Of a stretch of DNA of 64,000 nucleotides, positions 11,537 to 21,691 are shown piece by piece. Below the pieces are notes generated by a model, which was not told the DNA's origin, ran no database searches, and saw only the letters and a list, made by a program, of their open reading frames with translations. The position numbers were made by a program, and so were the translations under genes. Source of the stretch: Cladophialophora immunda (Eukaryota > Ascomycota > Eurotiomycetes > Chaetothyriales > Herpotrichiellaceae); the NCBI RefSeq assembly GCF_000835495.1, contig NW_015622543.1, forward strand, positions 5,816,619 through 5,880,618, read 5' to 3'. How positions within the stretch are numbered: the stretch's first letter is position 1; each line of letters opens with the position of its first letter.

Positions 11537-12361
11537 ATGGTTCTCCCGCTCTCCCTTCCAACGATCGTCGTCTCCCTGTCCCTCTTCCTTCTCCAAGGAC
11601 TGTGTCAGGATCCCTCTACAGTCACAGTGATCGGTACTACCATTACTCAGACCTTCACCGCAGCCGCCTCCACCACGCCGCTCTCCCCTCAATACACCGA
11701 CTCGCTTACCTTCCGAGAGTCGATCCTCAACTCGACCAACTTCTATCGGTACGAACACTCGGCCGGATACATCTACTGGAACGAGACTCTTGCATCGTAT
11801 GCTCAAGAGTACTCCCAAAATTGCGTGTGGGCACATTCGCACGGTCCGTATGGGGAGAACCTCGCCCGAGGATACCCGGACGTGATCTCGGCAGTCGACG
11901 CCTGGGGAAATGAACGGGCGCTGTATAATTTCTCCAACTCCGACCCGACCGGCTTTACTGAGGCGACGGGCCATTTCACCCAGTTAGTATGGCAGGGCAC
12001 GCAAGCTACAGGATGCGGTTGGACGGATTGTAACGGCAAGAACGGTCTGGACGGCGTGTACTTGGTGTGCGAGTACTGGCCGCCGGGCAATATCGTCGGC
12101 GAAAACAACCTGTTCTTTAAAGCAAATGTTGACTCTGAACGGAGCAGCGGAGACAGCGGCTTCGATGAGCTGAGTGCAACAATGGGTGCAACGGGCGGGA
12201 CGCCAACCTCGACGGGCTCAGCGTTGAATCCCCCCGCGGCAACGGCGAGCAGTACGGGCGAGTCGATTGGGGCGCCCATGGTGGAGATGGATAGGCGCGG
12301 CTTGCTTGTGACCGTGTGTGTGACGGTGGCCGCGGTGCTGTTCGGATTGGGCATGTCCTGA
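11537..12361 (+). CDS. Secreted CAP/PR-1 (SCP/TAPS) protein, likely GPI-anchored
   Basis: Single exon, 274 aa. Residues 1-23 form a signal peptide (hydrophobic core VVSLSLFLLQ, small residues before Gln24). The CAP domain spans about 57-197. It includes HSHGPYGENLA (residues 100-110), GHFTQLVW (145-152) and YLVCEYWPPGN (175-185), the two CAP signature regions, and provides the cavity tetrad candidates His102, Glu107 and His146. Cysteines 96, 160, 165 and 178 fit the conserved disulphides. A Ser/Thr/Ala-rich linker and a hydrophobic C-terminus (LLVTVCVTVAAVLFGLGM) after a short basic patch suggest GPI anchoring. Yeast Pry proteins of this family bind and export sterols and fatty acids; other roles include virulence or defence. 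The exact ligand is not predictable here. Confidence 0.9.
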   Translation: MVLPLSLPTIVVSLSLFLLQGLCQDPSTVTVIGTTITQTFTAAASTTPLSPQYTDSLTFRESILNSTNFYRYEHSAGYIYWNETLASYAQEYSQNCVWAHSHGPYGENLARGYPDVISAVDAWGNERALYNFSNSDPTGFTEATGHFTQLVWQGTQATGCGWTDCNGKNGLDGVYLVCEYWPPGNIVGENNLFFKANVDSERSSGDSGFDELSATMGATGGTPTSTGSALNPPAATASSTGESIGAPMVEMDRRGLLVTVCVTVAAVLFGLGMS

Positions 12362-12653
12362 CGGGTTTTCGTGTTCCTTTCTGTGTTGTCGACAACATCT
12401 TCACAAACGGTGGAATAGAGACGACAGCACTGGATCAACACAGAATCTGGAGTCCGTAGCATCCGAGCGAGGTACAGGTATAGAGCACTGCACTTCGAGT
12501 CATGATTGAACGACAAGGTAAATGAGCTGTGGATTCCTGTATATACGAGAAACGCATCTTATACCACCTGTTAAATACAATTAATTCCGCTATGATATAT
12601 TGACATCGAATAAGCTCTGTTTCCCATCTGCCCTCCCTCTTTTTTGATTCTTT

Positions 12654-13541
12654 TCATTTCCACCATCCCTGGCCCCTGCCCAACATCCTCAACCTCTTGT
12701 TCCCTAGCGTGCGCCCTTCCCCTTCTTCGTCTACGCCGTCGCCGACCTCAAACGGTCCTCGCTGCTCCCCCACGGCCATCTCCACGAGAACTCGCCCCAA
12801 CTCCTCCGTCGGGCTGTGCATCGCCTCCCCGACGAGCCCCCACCGAATCGGCGCCATCAGCGTCTTGAGGTAGAAGCGCTGGAACGCGGTGCGCTTCTCC
12901 CGGAGGATATGATCCCACAGCCAGGGCTGGTTGTAGCCGTCCACGGCGGCGGGGCGCACCGAGTAGACCGAGAGGAGGTTGGAGTAGAGCGGCGTCTTGG
13001 AGAGCTGGAGGAGCGAATGCTCCGTTTCGCCCTTGACGCGGCCGAAAATGGGTGTCCAGAGGCGCGGGTGCAGGGTGGCGCCCTCGCCCGAGACGTAGAT
13101 GAATTTGAACTTGTTCGCGTCGGCGGGCTTGCTCTCAGCAGAAGAAGACGTCGTTGGCGACGCGGGCTCCCGTAGCGAGGCGAACGCCTTGGCGGCCGCC
13201 AGCGTGTAGTCCTTGGTGATTTTCACATACTGCTCCTTGGAGACGTCGTTCTGGCTCACGCCCAGGGCCCAGATACAAGCGTCGGCGCCCTTGAGCTTCT
13301 CCAACAGCTCCGGCGGGTACGAGGTGAAGTCTTTGTGCTCGATGACCTCGATCTTGGTGTGCTTGTTCACGGTCGGCGTCCCCGGTGGCGGCGTCGCGGA
13401 CAGCCAGGGGATAGAGCTAGAGCGACTGATGATTGACAGCTTGTGGATGGTCGGCGTACTGGTTGATGGCAAGGAGAGGATGTGTGAGAGAACGGACGAC
13501 CCGACTAGACCTGTGGCCCCTGTCAAGATCAAGTGGACCAT
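12654..13541 (-). CDS. NAD(P)-binding Rossmann-fold protein (atypical SDR, HTATIP2-like)
   Basis: Single exon, 295 aa. The N-terminus VHLILTGATGLVGSSVL is a classic Rossmann strand with a TGxxGxxG dinucleotide loop at residues 7-14. Strand 4-like ADACIWALGVSQNDVS and the core FKFIYVSGEGATLHP follow. VSGEGA occupies the place of the Ser-containing strand in atypical short-chain dehydrogenases. The catalytic Tyr-xxx-Lys is not obvious, as in the NmrA/HTATIP2 group. The sequence contains no signal peptide and no clear membrane helix. The likely role is an oxidoreductase or NAD(P)H sensor of unknown substrate, in cytosol or mitochondria. It converges with the CAP gene 292 bp away. The start is the first ATG directly before the Rossmann strand. 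Confidence 0.82.
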   Translation of the reverse strand: MVHLILTGATGLVGSSVLSHILSLPSTSTPTIHKLSIISRSSSIPWLSATPPPGTPTVNKHTKIEVIEHKDFTSYPPELLEKLKGADACIWALGVSQNDVSKEQYVKITKDYTLAAAKAFASLREPASPTTSSSAESKPADANKFKFIYVSGEGATLHPRLWTPIFGRVKGETEHSLLQLSKTPLYSNLLSVYSVRPAAVDGYNQPWLWDHILREKRTAFQRFYLKTLMAPIRWGLVGEAMHSPTEELGRVLVEMAVGEQRGPFEVGDGVDEEGEGRTLGNKRLRMLGRGQGWWK

Positions 13542-15546
13542 TGTTGCTGTCCAGAAATGACGAGGTGTCGAGCAGCGCGAGGAAGCTGTGAAACTTGTGG
13601 GCGCACAGATGGAATTCTCGATAGAGACGCAGTGATCAGTCCAGGACGGAGGTGTTCTCTTCGCTGTGGGAGAGTGTTCTGAAAGTCAGGCGACAGCGAA
13701 CAAGGCTCCCAATAAATACGAAACCAGCCCAAAGTCTCTTGTCCACTGTCCTTGCACCGTTACACGGCGGCGCATTGCGACTAGCAGGAGCTCACTTAAC
13801 AGCTCGAAAAGGGAGCGACTGGGAATTCAGGCGTCAGCCGAAATTTCAAACGTAGTCATCTTTTGCGAGGACAAGGGCATAACGGAGGGAACCATGAGGC
13901 CTAAGGCGGCCATCGTTGGGACGGAGTCGGTCGAATGCGGAGATAAATCAATGCGACGCACAGATGCAGGCTGCTGACCCGGTTGTCGCAACTGGCGGTT
14001 GAGCCTCGATGGGGCGGTTGAAGGGCCACCTCCTTAATCAGACAGTATGGGTCGGTCGAACGCAAGATGGAGACATGAGCTTGAGGCAATTTAATGACTC
14101 GACAATTCCTCTGGTCAAGGGGAGAGCATCCGTTGAGTTCTTCGTGATGGAGGCGCAAGAGGTGTTTGAAGAGCACAAGGACGAAGGTGCGGCAATCCTG
14201 CTGTCTTCGTCCGGTTCCCATCAACCAACCCCGTCACCAACATTCTTCACCTTTCATCATCATCGACAGAAGTGCATGCACTCCGTTTTTGTCCTCCTTC
14301 GCAACTGTCGCACGGGTACAACTCGTAGGTGCCACCACGTCACCGAGAGAGCTTCGAGATCAGTCGCGAAAATGAAGACGAATTCACAGTCTCTCGAGCT
14401 CTACCACACACTTCTAATCCCGCCCAAAGTGTCCTTGTGGTCCTGTCCAACACGATTAATGCTTCGTGGTCTTGACCAAACCCTGACGTGAGAGACTGAG
14501 TTGTCGCAGAATCAAAAGGCACGTTTCAAGACATAGCCTAGCCTTGTCTACGGTCCGAGAGCGGGTTCAGAAACGAGAGAGTTGGTAAGAGCCGAGATAT
14601 GAGGATAACCCAACGTTGCTGATGGAATCGCTCAACCCTCTCCTTGTCAACGAGGTGACAGCGATTGCTCACGCCGAGAATGACTAGAGGTTGTCTTGAG
14701 TGCCGAAAACCTCGGCATGCATCGGCCATGTCGTGGGCTGCTCATGAGTGCGCCTGGTTTCTCTAGGTCGAGAAACTGGCAAACAGTTCGATGGACCTAT
14801 TGAAGGCGAGAAACGAGAACGAGGCAGGAATTAGAAGAATACATTGCAGGGCCGTGGTATCGAGGAACAGACGGGACAAGGGCTGCCCAGCGAGGTTTCT
14901 ACCTGGGTCTGAGGAGTGAATGGCGAGTACCGGGCACATCTCTCTGGTATATAAGCATTCAATGGCGCCAACTGGAATAAATTCTGTGCTGTGTGGGCAA
15001 ACAGCGAATGGGAGGCAGCTCGACTCTTGCTACAATGGTGACCTCGGGCTCCCCCTTGCCCCTCAGCCTCGAGCCCTCTGGCCTGGGTGCGGAATGGAGA
15101 TGGCAAATAGTAATACTAGCATCAGGACTGGTGGACTGGCTGGTACGGGCACTGACGGCTTTCTTGTCGGTGCTTGGATGATGCGGGGAAGGACGAGGCT
15201 TCTTTTTTGGGCTCATCGGGGGCTTCAAAACGGCCTCGGTTTGGAGTCTCTAGACTCTTCACCTTCACCAACAAAGCCTCCCAGCCCCCCCCAACCGGGA
15301 TTTTCGCCGTCGTCCATATCCGACCTAGGGCAGACGACGACTGGTCGAACTATTACTCCGTACTTGATAAAACCCAGCGGATCCGTCCTTTCCCCCAATT
15401 TGCATTGATTCCAGGTCGTCTTATCATTTCTCGGGTCCAGGCAAAGATCATCAACGCAGGTACCAAGTCTGCTACTCGTTGTCCGCGTGTCTCTGTGTGT
15501 GTGTGGGCGTGGGAAACAGCTACCAGAAAGAAAGAAAAAAGTAACA
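13542..15546. other. Divergent intergenic region (2 kb)
   Basis: This region lies between the minus-strand reductase and the plus-strand flavocytochrome. A TATATAA sequence sits at about 14948-14954, some 600 nt before the flavocytochrome ATG. A GT-rich run lies just before the start (15494-15512). The longest frame (14009-14491) shows no motif and I do not regard it as a gene. Confidence 0.5.
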
Positions 15547-17294
15547 ATGGCGAAAATGCTCAACGGCAACGAAGTCGCCCAACACGCTTCGCGCGACTCG
15601 TGCTGGGTCATCGTCTCGGGCAAGGTCTACGATGTCACTGAATATCTCGACAAACACCCCGGCGGCCCCCAGATCCTGTTGCAGTACGGCGGCAAGGACG
15701 CGACGGCCATGTACGAGCCCATCCATCCTCCCGGCACCATTGAACGCTCCCTACCCAAGGACAAACACCTGGGACCGGTAGATCCGGCCACGGTGTCGAG
15801 CCTCTCTTCACCCCAAGTGACTCGCGACCTCGACAAGACGGCCCGGATCCCCCTCGCCCACTGCATGAACCTGGACGACGTTGAGAAGGCCGCCACGCGC
15901 ATCATCCCCCACAGCGCCTACGTCTACTTCAGCTCCGCGGCCGACAGCCTGGGATCGCTAGCCAACAACCGGCAGGACTGGAAGAAGGTCACGCTGCGCC
16001 CGCGGGTGATGCGCAATGTTCGCCGGGTGGACATGACGCGGGTCATGCTGGGGACCAAATCCCGGCTGCCCTTCTTCATCGCCCCGGCCGCGCGGGCGAG
16101 GCTGGTGCACGAGGACGGCGAGCTGTGCCTGGCGAGGGGCGCGGCCAGGCGAGGCATCCCCTACTGCCCGAGCACGTACTCGACCGTGCCGCACGACGAG
16201 CTGATGCAGTGCCTGACCGCGGAGAAGGAGAAGGTGCAGTTCCGCAACTTCGCGCCCGAGGATGGCGGCACGCTGTGGTTCCAGCTGTACGTCGCGCACG
16301 AGAAGGAGCGCACGCTCGAGCTGATCGCCATGGCGAGGGACCTGGGCTACAAGGCGCTGGTCATCACGGTCGACACGCCCGTGGTGGGCAAGCGCGAGGA
16401 GGACGAACGCTACCGCGCCGAGCTGGCCACCGCGAGCGGGGACAATTCCGTCCTGACGGAATGGTACAAGCCGGCCAACGAGGACGACGAAAACAGCCCG
16501 CCGCTCAGGGGCCACCACTCGTCCACCCTCAACTGGGACGACCTGCCCTGGATCCGCGAGGCCTGGCGCCAGGGCCGGCAGGACGCCGGCCCTATCGCCA
16601 TCAAGGGCATCCAGACCGCGGAAGACGCCGCGCTGGCTGTTCACGGATACGGCGTCGATGCCATCTACCTGAGCAACCACGGCGGCCGCCAGTGCGACGA
16701 TGCGCCCTCGTCCATCCGCACCCTGCTCGAGATCAGGAAGTTCTACCCCGAGCTGCTGAAGAAGGCCGAGGTCTACCTGGACGGAGGAGTTAGGAGGGGC
16801 GCCGATGTCATCAAAGCCCTGTGTCTCGGGGCCAAGGGCGTGGCCCTGGGACGGCCCTTTATGTATTCGGTCGCCATGGGGGACGAGGGCGTGGCCAGGG
16901 TGATTCAACGTAAGTCTTTTCTGCCATTTCATCCTGCTCTCACAAGAAAAGGGGCTCGCCGTCTCCCTTTGAACCAGTCTTCCCCTTCACCTCTTCTCCT
17001 TTCCTCTTTGTCCTCTTTTATGTCGGTGGCCTTCTGTGACTACACATGGTTAGAGAAGGCGGCTCGAAAACACGAATAGTTAGTTCAACGCTGACCGCAT
17101 CCTCCTTCACCCCAGTCCTGTCCGAAGAAATCGAGACCACCATGCGCTGCATGGGCGTGACGTCCCTCGACCAATTGAATCCGTCGTACGTGAACACCAA
17201 GCTTTTGGAGCTGGAGATCCCGGACCGCTTGGCCACAGGGGACGAGTCGGAATATGGCGAGGCTTGGGTCAAGGGCCTGAAGGCGAGGCTTTAG
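15547..17294 (+). CDS. Cytochrome b5-FMN alpha-hydroxy-acid dehydrogenase (flavocytochrome b2-like)
   Basis: Exons 15547..16909 and 17116..17294 give 513 aa. Residues 4-80 are a cytochrome b5 domain with haem ligands His37 (DKHPGG) and His60. Residues about 100-490 form the FMN-dependent alpha-hydroxy-acid dehydrogenase barrel. Visible elements are an active-site Tyr (YVYFSS), WFQLYV, ITVDTP, AIKGIQ, the catalytic SNHGGRQ with His378 and an Arg three residues on, LDGGVRRG and LGRPFMY for phosphate binding. The family oxidises L-lactate or related 2-hydroxy acids and passes electrons through haem to cytochrome c. No mitochondrial presequence is present: the haem domain starts almost at Met1, unlike yeast Cyb2. 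Motif variants (APAARARLVHEDGE, CPSTYST) suggest a paralogue with another substrate or location. The C-terminal exon (LLSEEIETTMRCMGV) is family-typical. The 206-nt intron is long for this window. Confidence 0.88.
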
Positions 17295-18020
17295 AACAAA
17301 ACATGCCGCTCGTCCCACGGAAACCGAAACCGACGGGGCATTCGAATTGTCCAGGCTATCAAGGTCTACAGAGGGCGCAACGGAGATTGGGACGACGTGT
17401 ATATCTGCGACTTTCTGCTTTTCTGGCAAGCGATGTTTAAAGGACAAAACAGGGAGGAGTAGAGAGCTCAGAACGTGCTTTTAAAATGGACTCTAGCCCA
17501 CAAGTAAGAAGAGATAGATTGGGACTCATGGCTGCAACACTCTATTCACCTCCTTCGCCTGCCTGTCGGGCATGAGCCCGTTCCTCCTTCGCCAAGGGGG
17601 TGAAGAATGGCTTCTCTTCCCTTTGAATTGTTACCAAGGCAAAATGGTCTGGTGGCAGGAATGGCACTTCAAGACGGGGCGTGGTAGACAAACCCCCTGC
17701 GTGAACGATGATGGTTATCGCAGTTTGAATGATAAGTAGAGGATGAATATGCTTCTCTGCATTGTAAATGCGCGCCGACATCAAAGGTCTGCACCATCTT
17801 CTCGGCAATGTTGATGCATTAGAGCCAACAGCAACGGCAGTATCAATCCAAAGATACCAATGTGTCCAAAAACAACTCTTCCACCCTCTGATGAGAAATC
17901 GTCATGGTCAGGCCGTCATTAATTAAAAGCAATACCACAGAACCAAAGCATCTCTTGCCGTCAAAGATGCTAATTGAATGTTCATCTGTACAAACTTGTG
18001 TACAATGTCGTCATTAATAT
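17295..18020. other. Convergent intergenic region
   Basis: These 0.7 kb lie between two convergent genes and should hold their 3' untranslated regions. Nothing coding or structured was recognised. Confidence 0.5.
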
Positions 18021-21000
18021 TTATTTGCCGGTATAGTCGAGGGTTCCTGCAAGTCGCACTTCTTCCACAAATTTGTCTTCATCACCCACGGACTGGAGGT
18101 TCCAGTGTCCAGACTGAGGTAGACGATTGAAGGGACCCCAGCCCAGCATCTCCTGAATGTTGCGTCTTTTCAAATCCGTGTCTCCCTGGACGTCGAACAG
18201 TTGCTGTTGGAGGCTGCCCAAGATGGCCACTGACGCATTGACCAGTGTCCGGTCACCCTCAAAGATCCATATATCCCAGATCCGACAAAGGCGGTCGACA
18301 TCCAGTCCGTTTGAAAAGATTGTCCGTAGCATCGGTTCGAAAACTTCCTCTCCACGGAAGCCAAGGCCTCCTTGTTCGACGGACCCAAAAAGATATTCAT
18401 ACAGACGGGGGAATTTGATTCCCAAAGTCGACACAGCGTGATTATAAGTGCGATTTGTAGTAGTTGTATCATCGGTTTGGAATGCCAACGGCACAGCCCG
18501 GTTGAGACAATTGGCCAGAAGAGTAAAGGCGTCTGCTGGGGTCGAAAGTTGTAATAGCAGCAATGCGGCAATAAGCTGGATCCCGTAGATGTAGCCCACG
18601 TCACTCCGGTAACACGCGTACGCTTCGCAAACGTCTATCAGATCCTGCCAGAGTGGTCCGTGCCTTTGGAACAGGTTGAGCTCAGGAAAGGCCGTCTCGG
18701 CGTCTCGTTCGATGTCAACAAACCATCTTTCCATGCTCTTCTCGTCTCGATCAAGTTGACCCCCAGTTCGCTTTTTGATCTCCTTTGCTCGTTGTAAAGC
18801 TTTTTCGTAGCTCTGGACAGTAATGCCCAGAGAATTTCCCACGGCTCGTTGCCAAACTTTCCCTCGAAGATTTGGACTTACTCCGCGCCAGCAAAGGTCA
18901 TTGACTCGTTTGTCGATGGTGGTGATATCCGTAGTCTCGTCAATATAATAATGCCATATCCGATTCAAGGACTCTCTGGTGTCATCTTTTTCGCATTGCT
19001 GAACCTGCAGCTTTGTGCGACGCTTCTTTTCGGCTTCAATTGATGCCGCCATCATCCGTTGGTATTCCCTCAGATGCCGTCTCTCCTCCTTCGGGTCTTT
19101 TGGTGGTAACCAGGACGGCCTTGTCCGTGATAGGATGGCCTCTTTTTCCTTGGAAATCGGCATGAAATCCAGCGCACTCTTTTGAATTGGGGGGAGTTGA
19201 ATGGATGAGGATCTGGAACCACGATCCATTGAGGTTTCAGGGCTGCCCCGTGACGATCCACCTCGGACCCTTTCAAGCCGGTCTTGTTCCTTCGCCTCAG
19301 CGTGATACTCCAACGCCTCTGAAATGATTCTTGCTTCCTCGCTCAAGTCGGCCATGGCAATGTTCCACGATTTTGTCCTACCATTAAGAACGTGACCAGT
19401 TTTACGAGGGGACGACGGATTGGACGTTGTGGGTGTGAGTGAGACCGACCTTGGAGGAACTCTGTTCTTTGGAAGGCTTGGGGGGTGGCGTCCTGGCCGC
19501 GGAGGTACTTCCGGAGCTGTTCTGGCATGCTCTAGGGGTATAGGGCGCGGGCTTGGAGCTGGCTGATCCCTTTCTGGGCTTCCGCGAAAGCTGGAACGGT
19601 GCGACCTTTGACCAGCAGCACTAGGGGAGAGAGGGACGTTCCACAAACTCGCATCCTCGGGGAGGTCATCGTCAGAATCATGGTATTCTGCCTCCAATTC
19701 TTTGACAGTTTTTCTGTGGGGCTGCCACGAGGCACGCCTGGTTTGCAGTCCCAGACTGTTTGCCGGTGATTGAGGGATAGGAAGAAGGCCGCCCGCACTG
19801 AGTGAGGGAGTCGAGAAGGATGCAGGATTTCTTCGTTCTGGCGGGGAGGACGATCGGGCTCGCATGCTGGTATAAAATGTCTCTGGGCTAGTGAACCCAC
19901 GTTTGAACGTTGACAGTCTCGAGCCAGCTACTCGTGGCGGTGCCGAGTCGTGCCTGGATCCTGGTACCGAGACTTGAGTCTGTAGCTGTGGGAGCGTAGG
20001 CCTCTTCTCCCCCGGGCTAGAGTCTTTTGACTTCATCAGTTCGTGTTGCGAGCCCACGGACTGCATTGAGACGTCGCGCGAATGACAAAATCTCGGCGTT
20101 GCATGTTTGTCATCTTCCAAGCCAATCTCCTCAAAGTTGATTATGTCTGCTTCCAAGCCATCGGGACTCGAAAAGGTTGAGGAGTAAGAGGAGGACTTTG
20201 AGGATCGAGAGCCCGACAGGTCGGGAGGTGAACCTGGAACACTGACCACGGTCGCGGACATTGTACTAAGGATATTATGTGTGTTCGATAAGGCAGTAAG
20301 CGAGCGAATTTCAAGGTCTGAGCCTTGCACTGACTTCAAAGAGAAATCATTGATGTGGTAGCAATTGTGGGCGTTTCGTGAATAGGTCTCGAGAAGTTGT
20401 GCAGTTAGCGGGGCGAAGCTAATTTCCGAGGAACGAGAGGTGTTGATAATGCGTTGTTTTGGTTCCGACAATGTTATTCCTGCATGTCGACGATGTGCTG
20501 GGTCTGAAGAAACGAGTGTCGGTGCATGCCAGAGGCGATACTCACAGTCGAGCTCGACAATTCCAAGGTCCGCCAACTTGAGCGTCGAAGCTTGATCGCA
20601 AACAACTGGGATACGTTCCAATGGTGCCTTTGGTCCAGCCCCTGGTAAGGGTGTTGGGGCGATTGGTGGAGTGGAGGGTGGACATGACGGTGGCAGGGCT
20701 CCAGCAAAGAGACTATGCCATACATGGGGTAGAACTGGCCGAGTTAGGGGCTCCTCCATCTGAATTGACTGGCTGTCAGGAGTCCGACCAGGGGAGGCCT
20801 TGCCGGAGAACTGTAGCACCGATGCTGCGACCGCCACAAAAGAGTGGGAAAGTTGGTGAACTCCAGGGGTGGCTGGCAGGATTTTTGCTGTGGGTTGACG
20901 GACATCGATTGGGGAGGTTTCAAGGATTAGCAAGTGTCCGTCATGGTCCACCGATGGTTGGATGGTCCGTCGCACTTGTGGGTGCTCGGTGGGAAATCCT

Positions 21001-21605
21001 GATGCAATCGCGACGAGCTCGTGCCGTCCAGGTCCGGGGATGTCTAGAGTATATATGGTTTTTCCAAATCTCAGTCGTCGAGATGAAGTTTTCGGGTGTG
21101 TTTCATGCTCAAGGAGATGCGTCGCAGGTGGGACAGGCGTCACGCTGAGACTCGTGGCTGGTGGTCGAAGTTACGCGGGAAGGATGCGGCCGCTGGCAGG
21201 ACTGGGCAAATGGCAAAGGGGGGGAATCCGGTGCTGAGGCAGTGTGGCTGTTTCACGACGATCAATGCGGGTGTTGTCTGAGATCTGAATTCGATCTGCT
21301 AGGGCGTGGCCGTGTCTTCGGGTTATCCTATTGTAGGCATGCACTCGTAGCGTCGCTAAGCGTAAAGGAGCGAGAGGAGCGAGAGGAACAGGTGGCGAAG
21401 GGCGACACCAGTCGTAGGGGGTGCGAAGTAAGGAGTAACAAGTACGGAGTACGGCAATCAGTGAGAAGAGTATGTAGAAAGATGGATGAAGTTGGTGTTG
21501 TTGACTGCGGCAGGTGGCTGTTTTGACCTACGAATTTGAGGTGGCTGGTGCTGGCAAGAGCAGATCAAGATGCCATACTTCTTCAGTCCAGACTACTCGA
21601 GACAT
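18021..21605 (-). CDS. TBC (Rab-GAP-like) domain protein with substituted catalytic fingers
   Basis: The main exon 18021..21144 has no ATG near its 5' end; its first in-frame ATG is at 20759. A small exon 21532..21605 (ATG at 21605, donor GTAGGT, 387-nt intron, acceptor TCAG) joins in phase and gives 1065 aa. This 5' part is inferred. Residues about 30-110 (RRLRFGKTIYTLDIPG) look folded. A long Ser/Pro-rich disordered stretch runs to about 750, then the TBC domain to about 1010 (WRGVSPNLRGKVWQ, YRSDVGYIYGI, IWDIWIFEG). In active TBC proteins the IxxDxxR arginine finger and YxQ glutamine finger stimulate Rab GTP hydrolysis. Here the sites read IERDAET (Thr842) and YIY (Tyr878), so normal dual-finger catalysis is unlikely. 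It may bind Rabs without being a GAP. Trafficking role inferred. Confidence 0.8.
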
Positions 21606-21691
21606 TCCAATGCTGTCACCATGGCAAGGCTGGCTATGATTAAACTATTTGCCCTATTAGTTCCTGTTCCGCGCATTTTGCGGTCGAGGGG

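Noticed and set aside
14009..14491. 160-codon frame between the reductase and flavocytochrome genes
   Set aside because: Composition is unlike the neighbours and no domain is visible; probably chance in promoter sequence.
15958..16932. A 324-codon open frame antisense to the flavocytochrome gene, with another 222-codon frame at 16125-16793 on the plus strand
   Set aside because: Both are shadows of a GC-rich coding exon; they have no motifs and no ATG-supported start that fits a gene.
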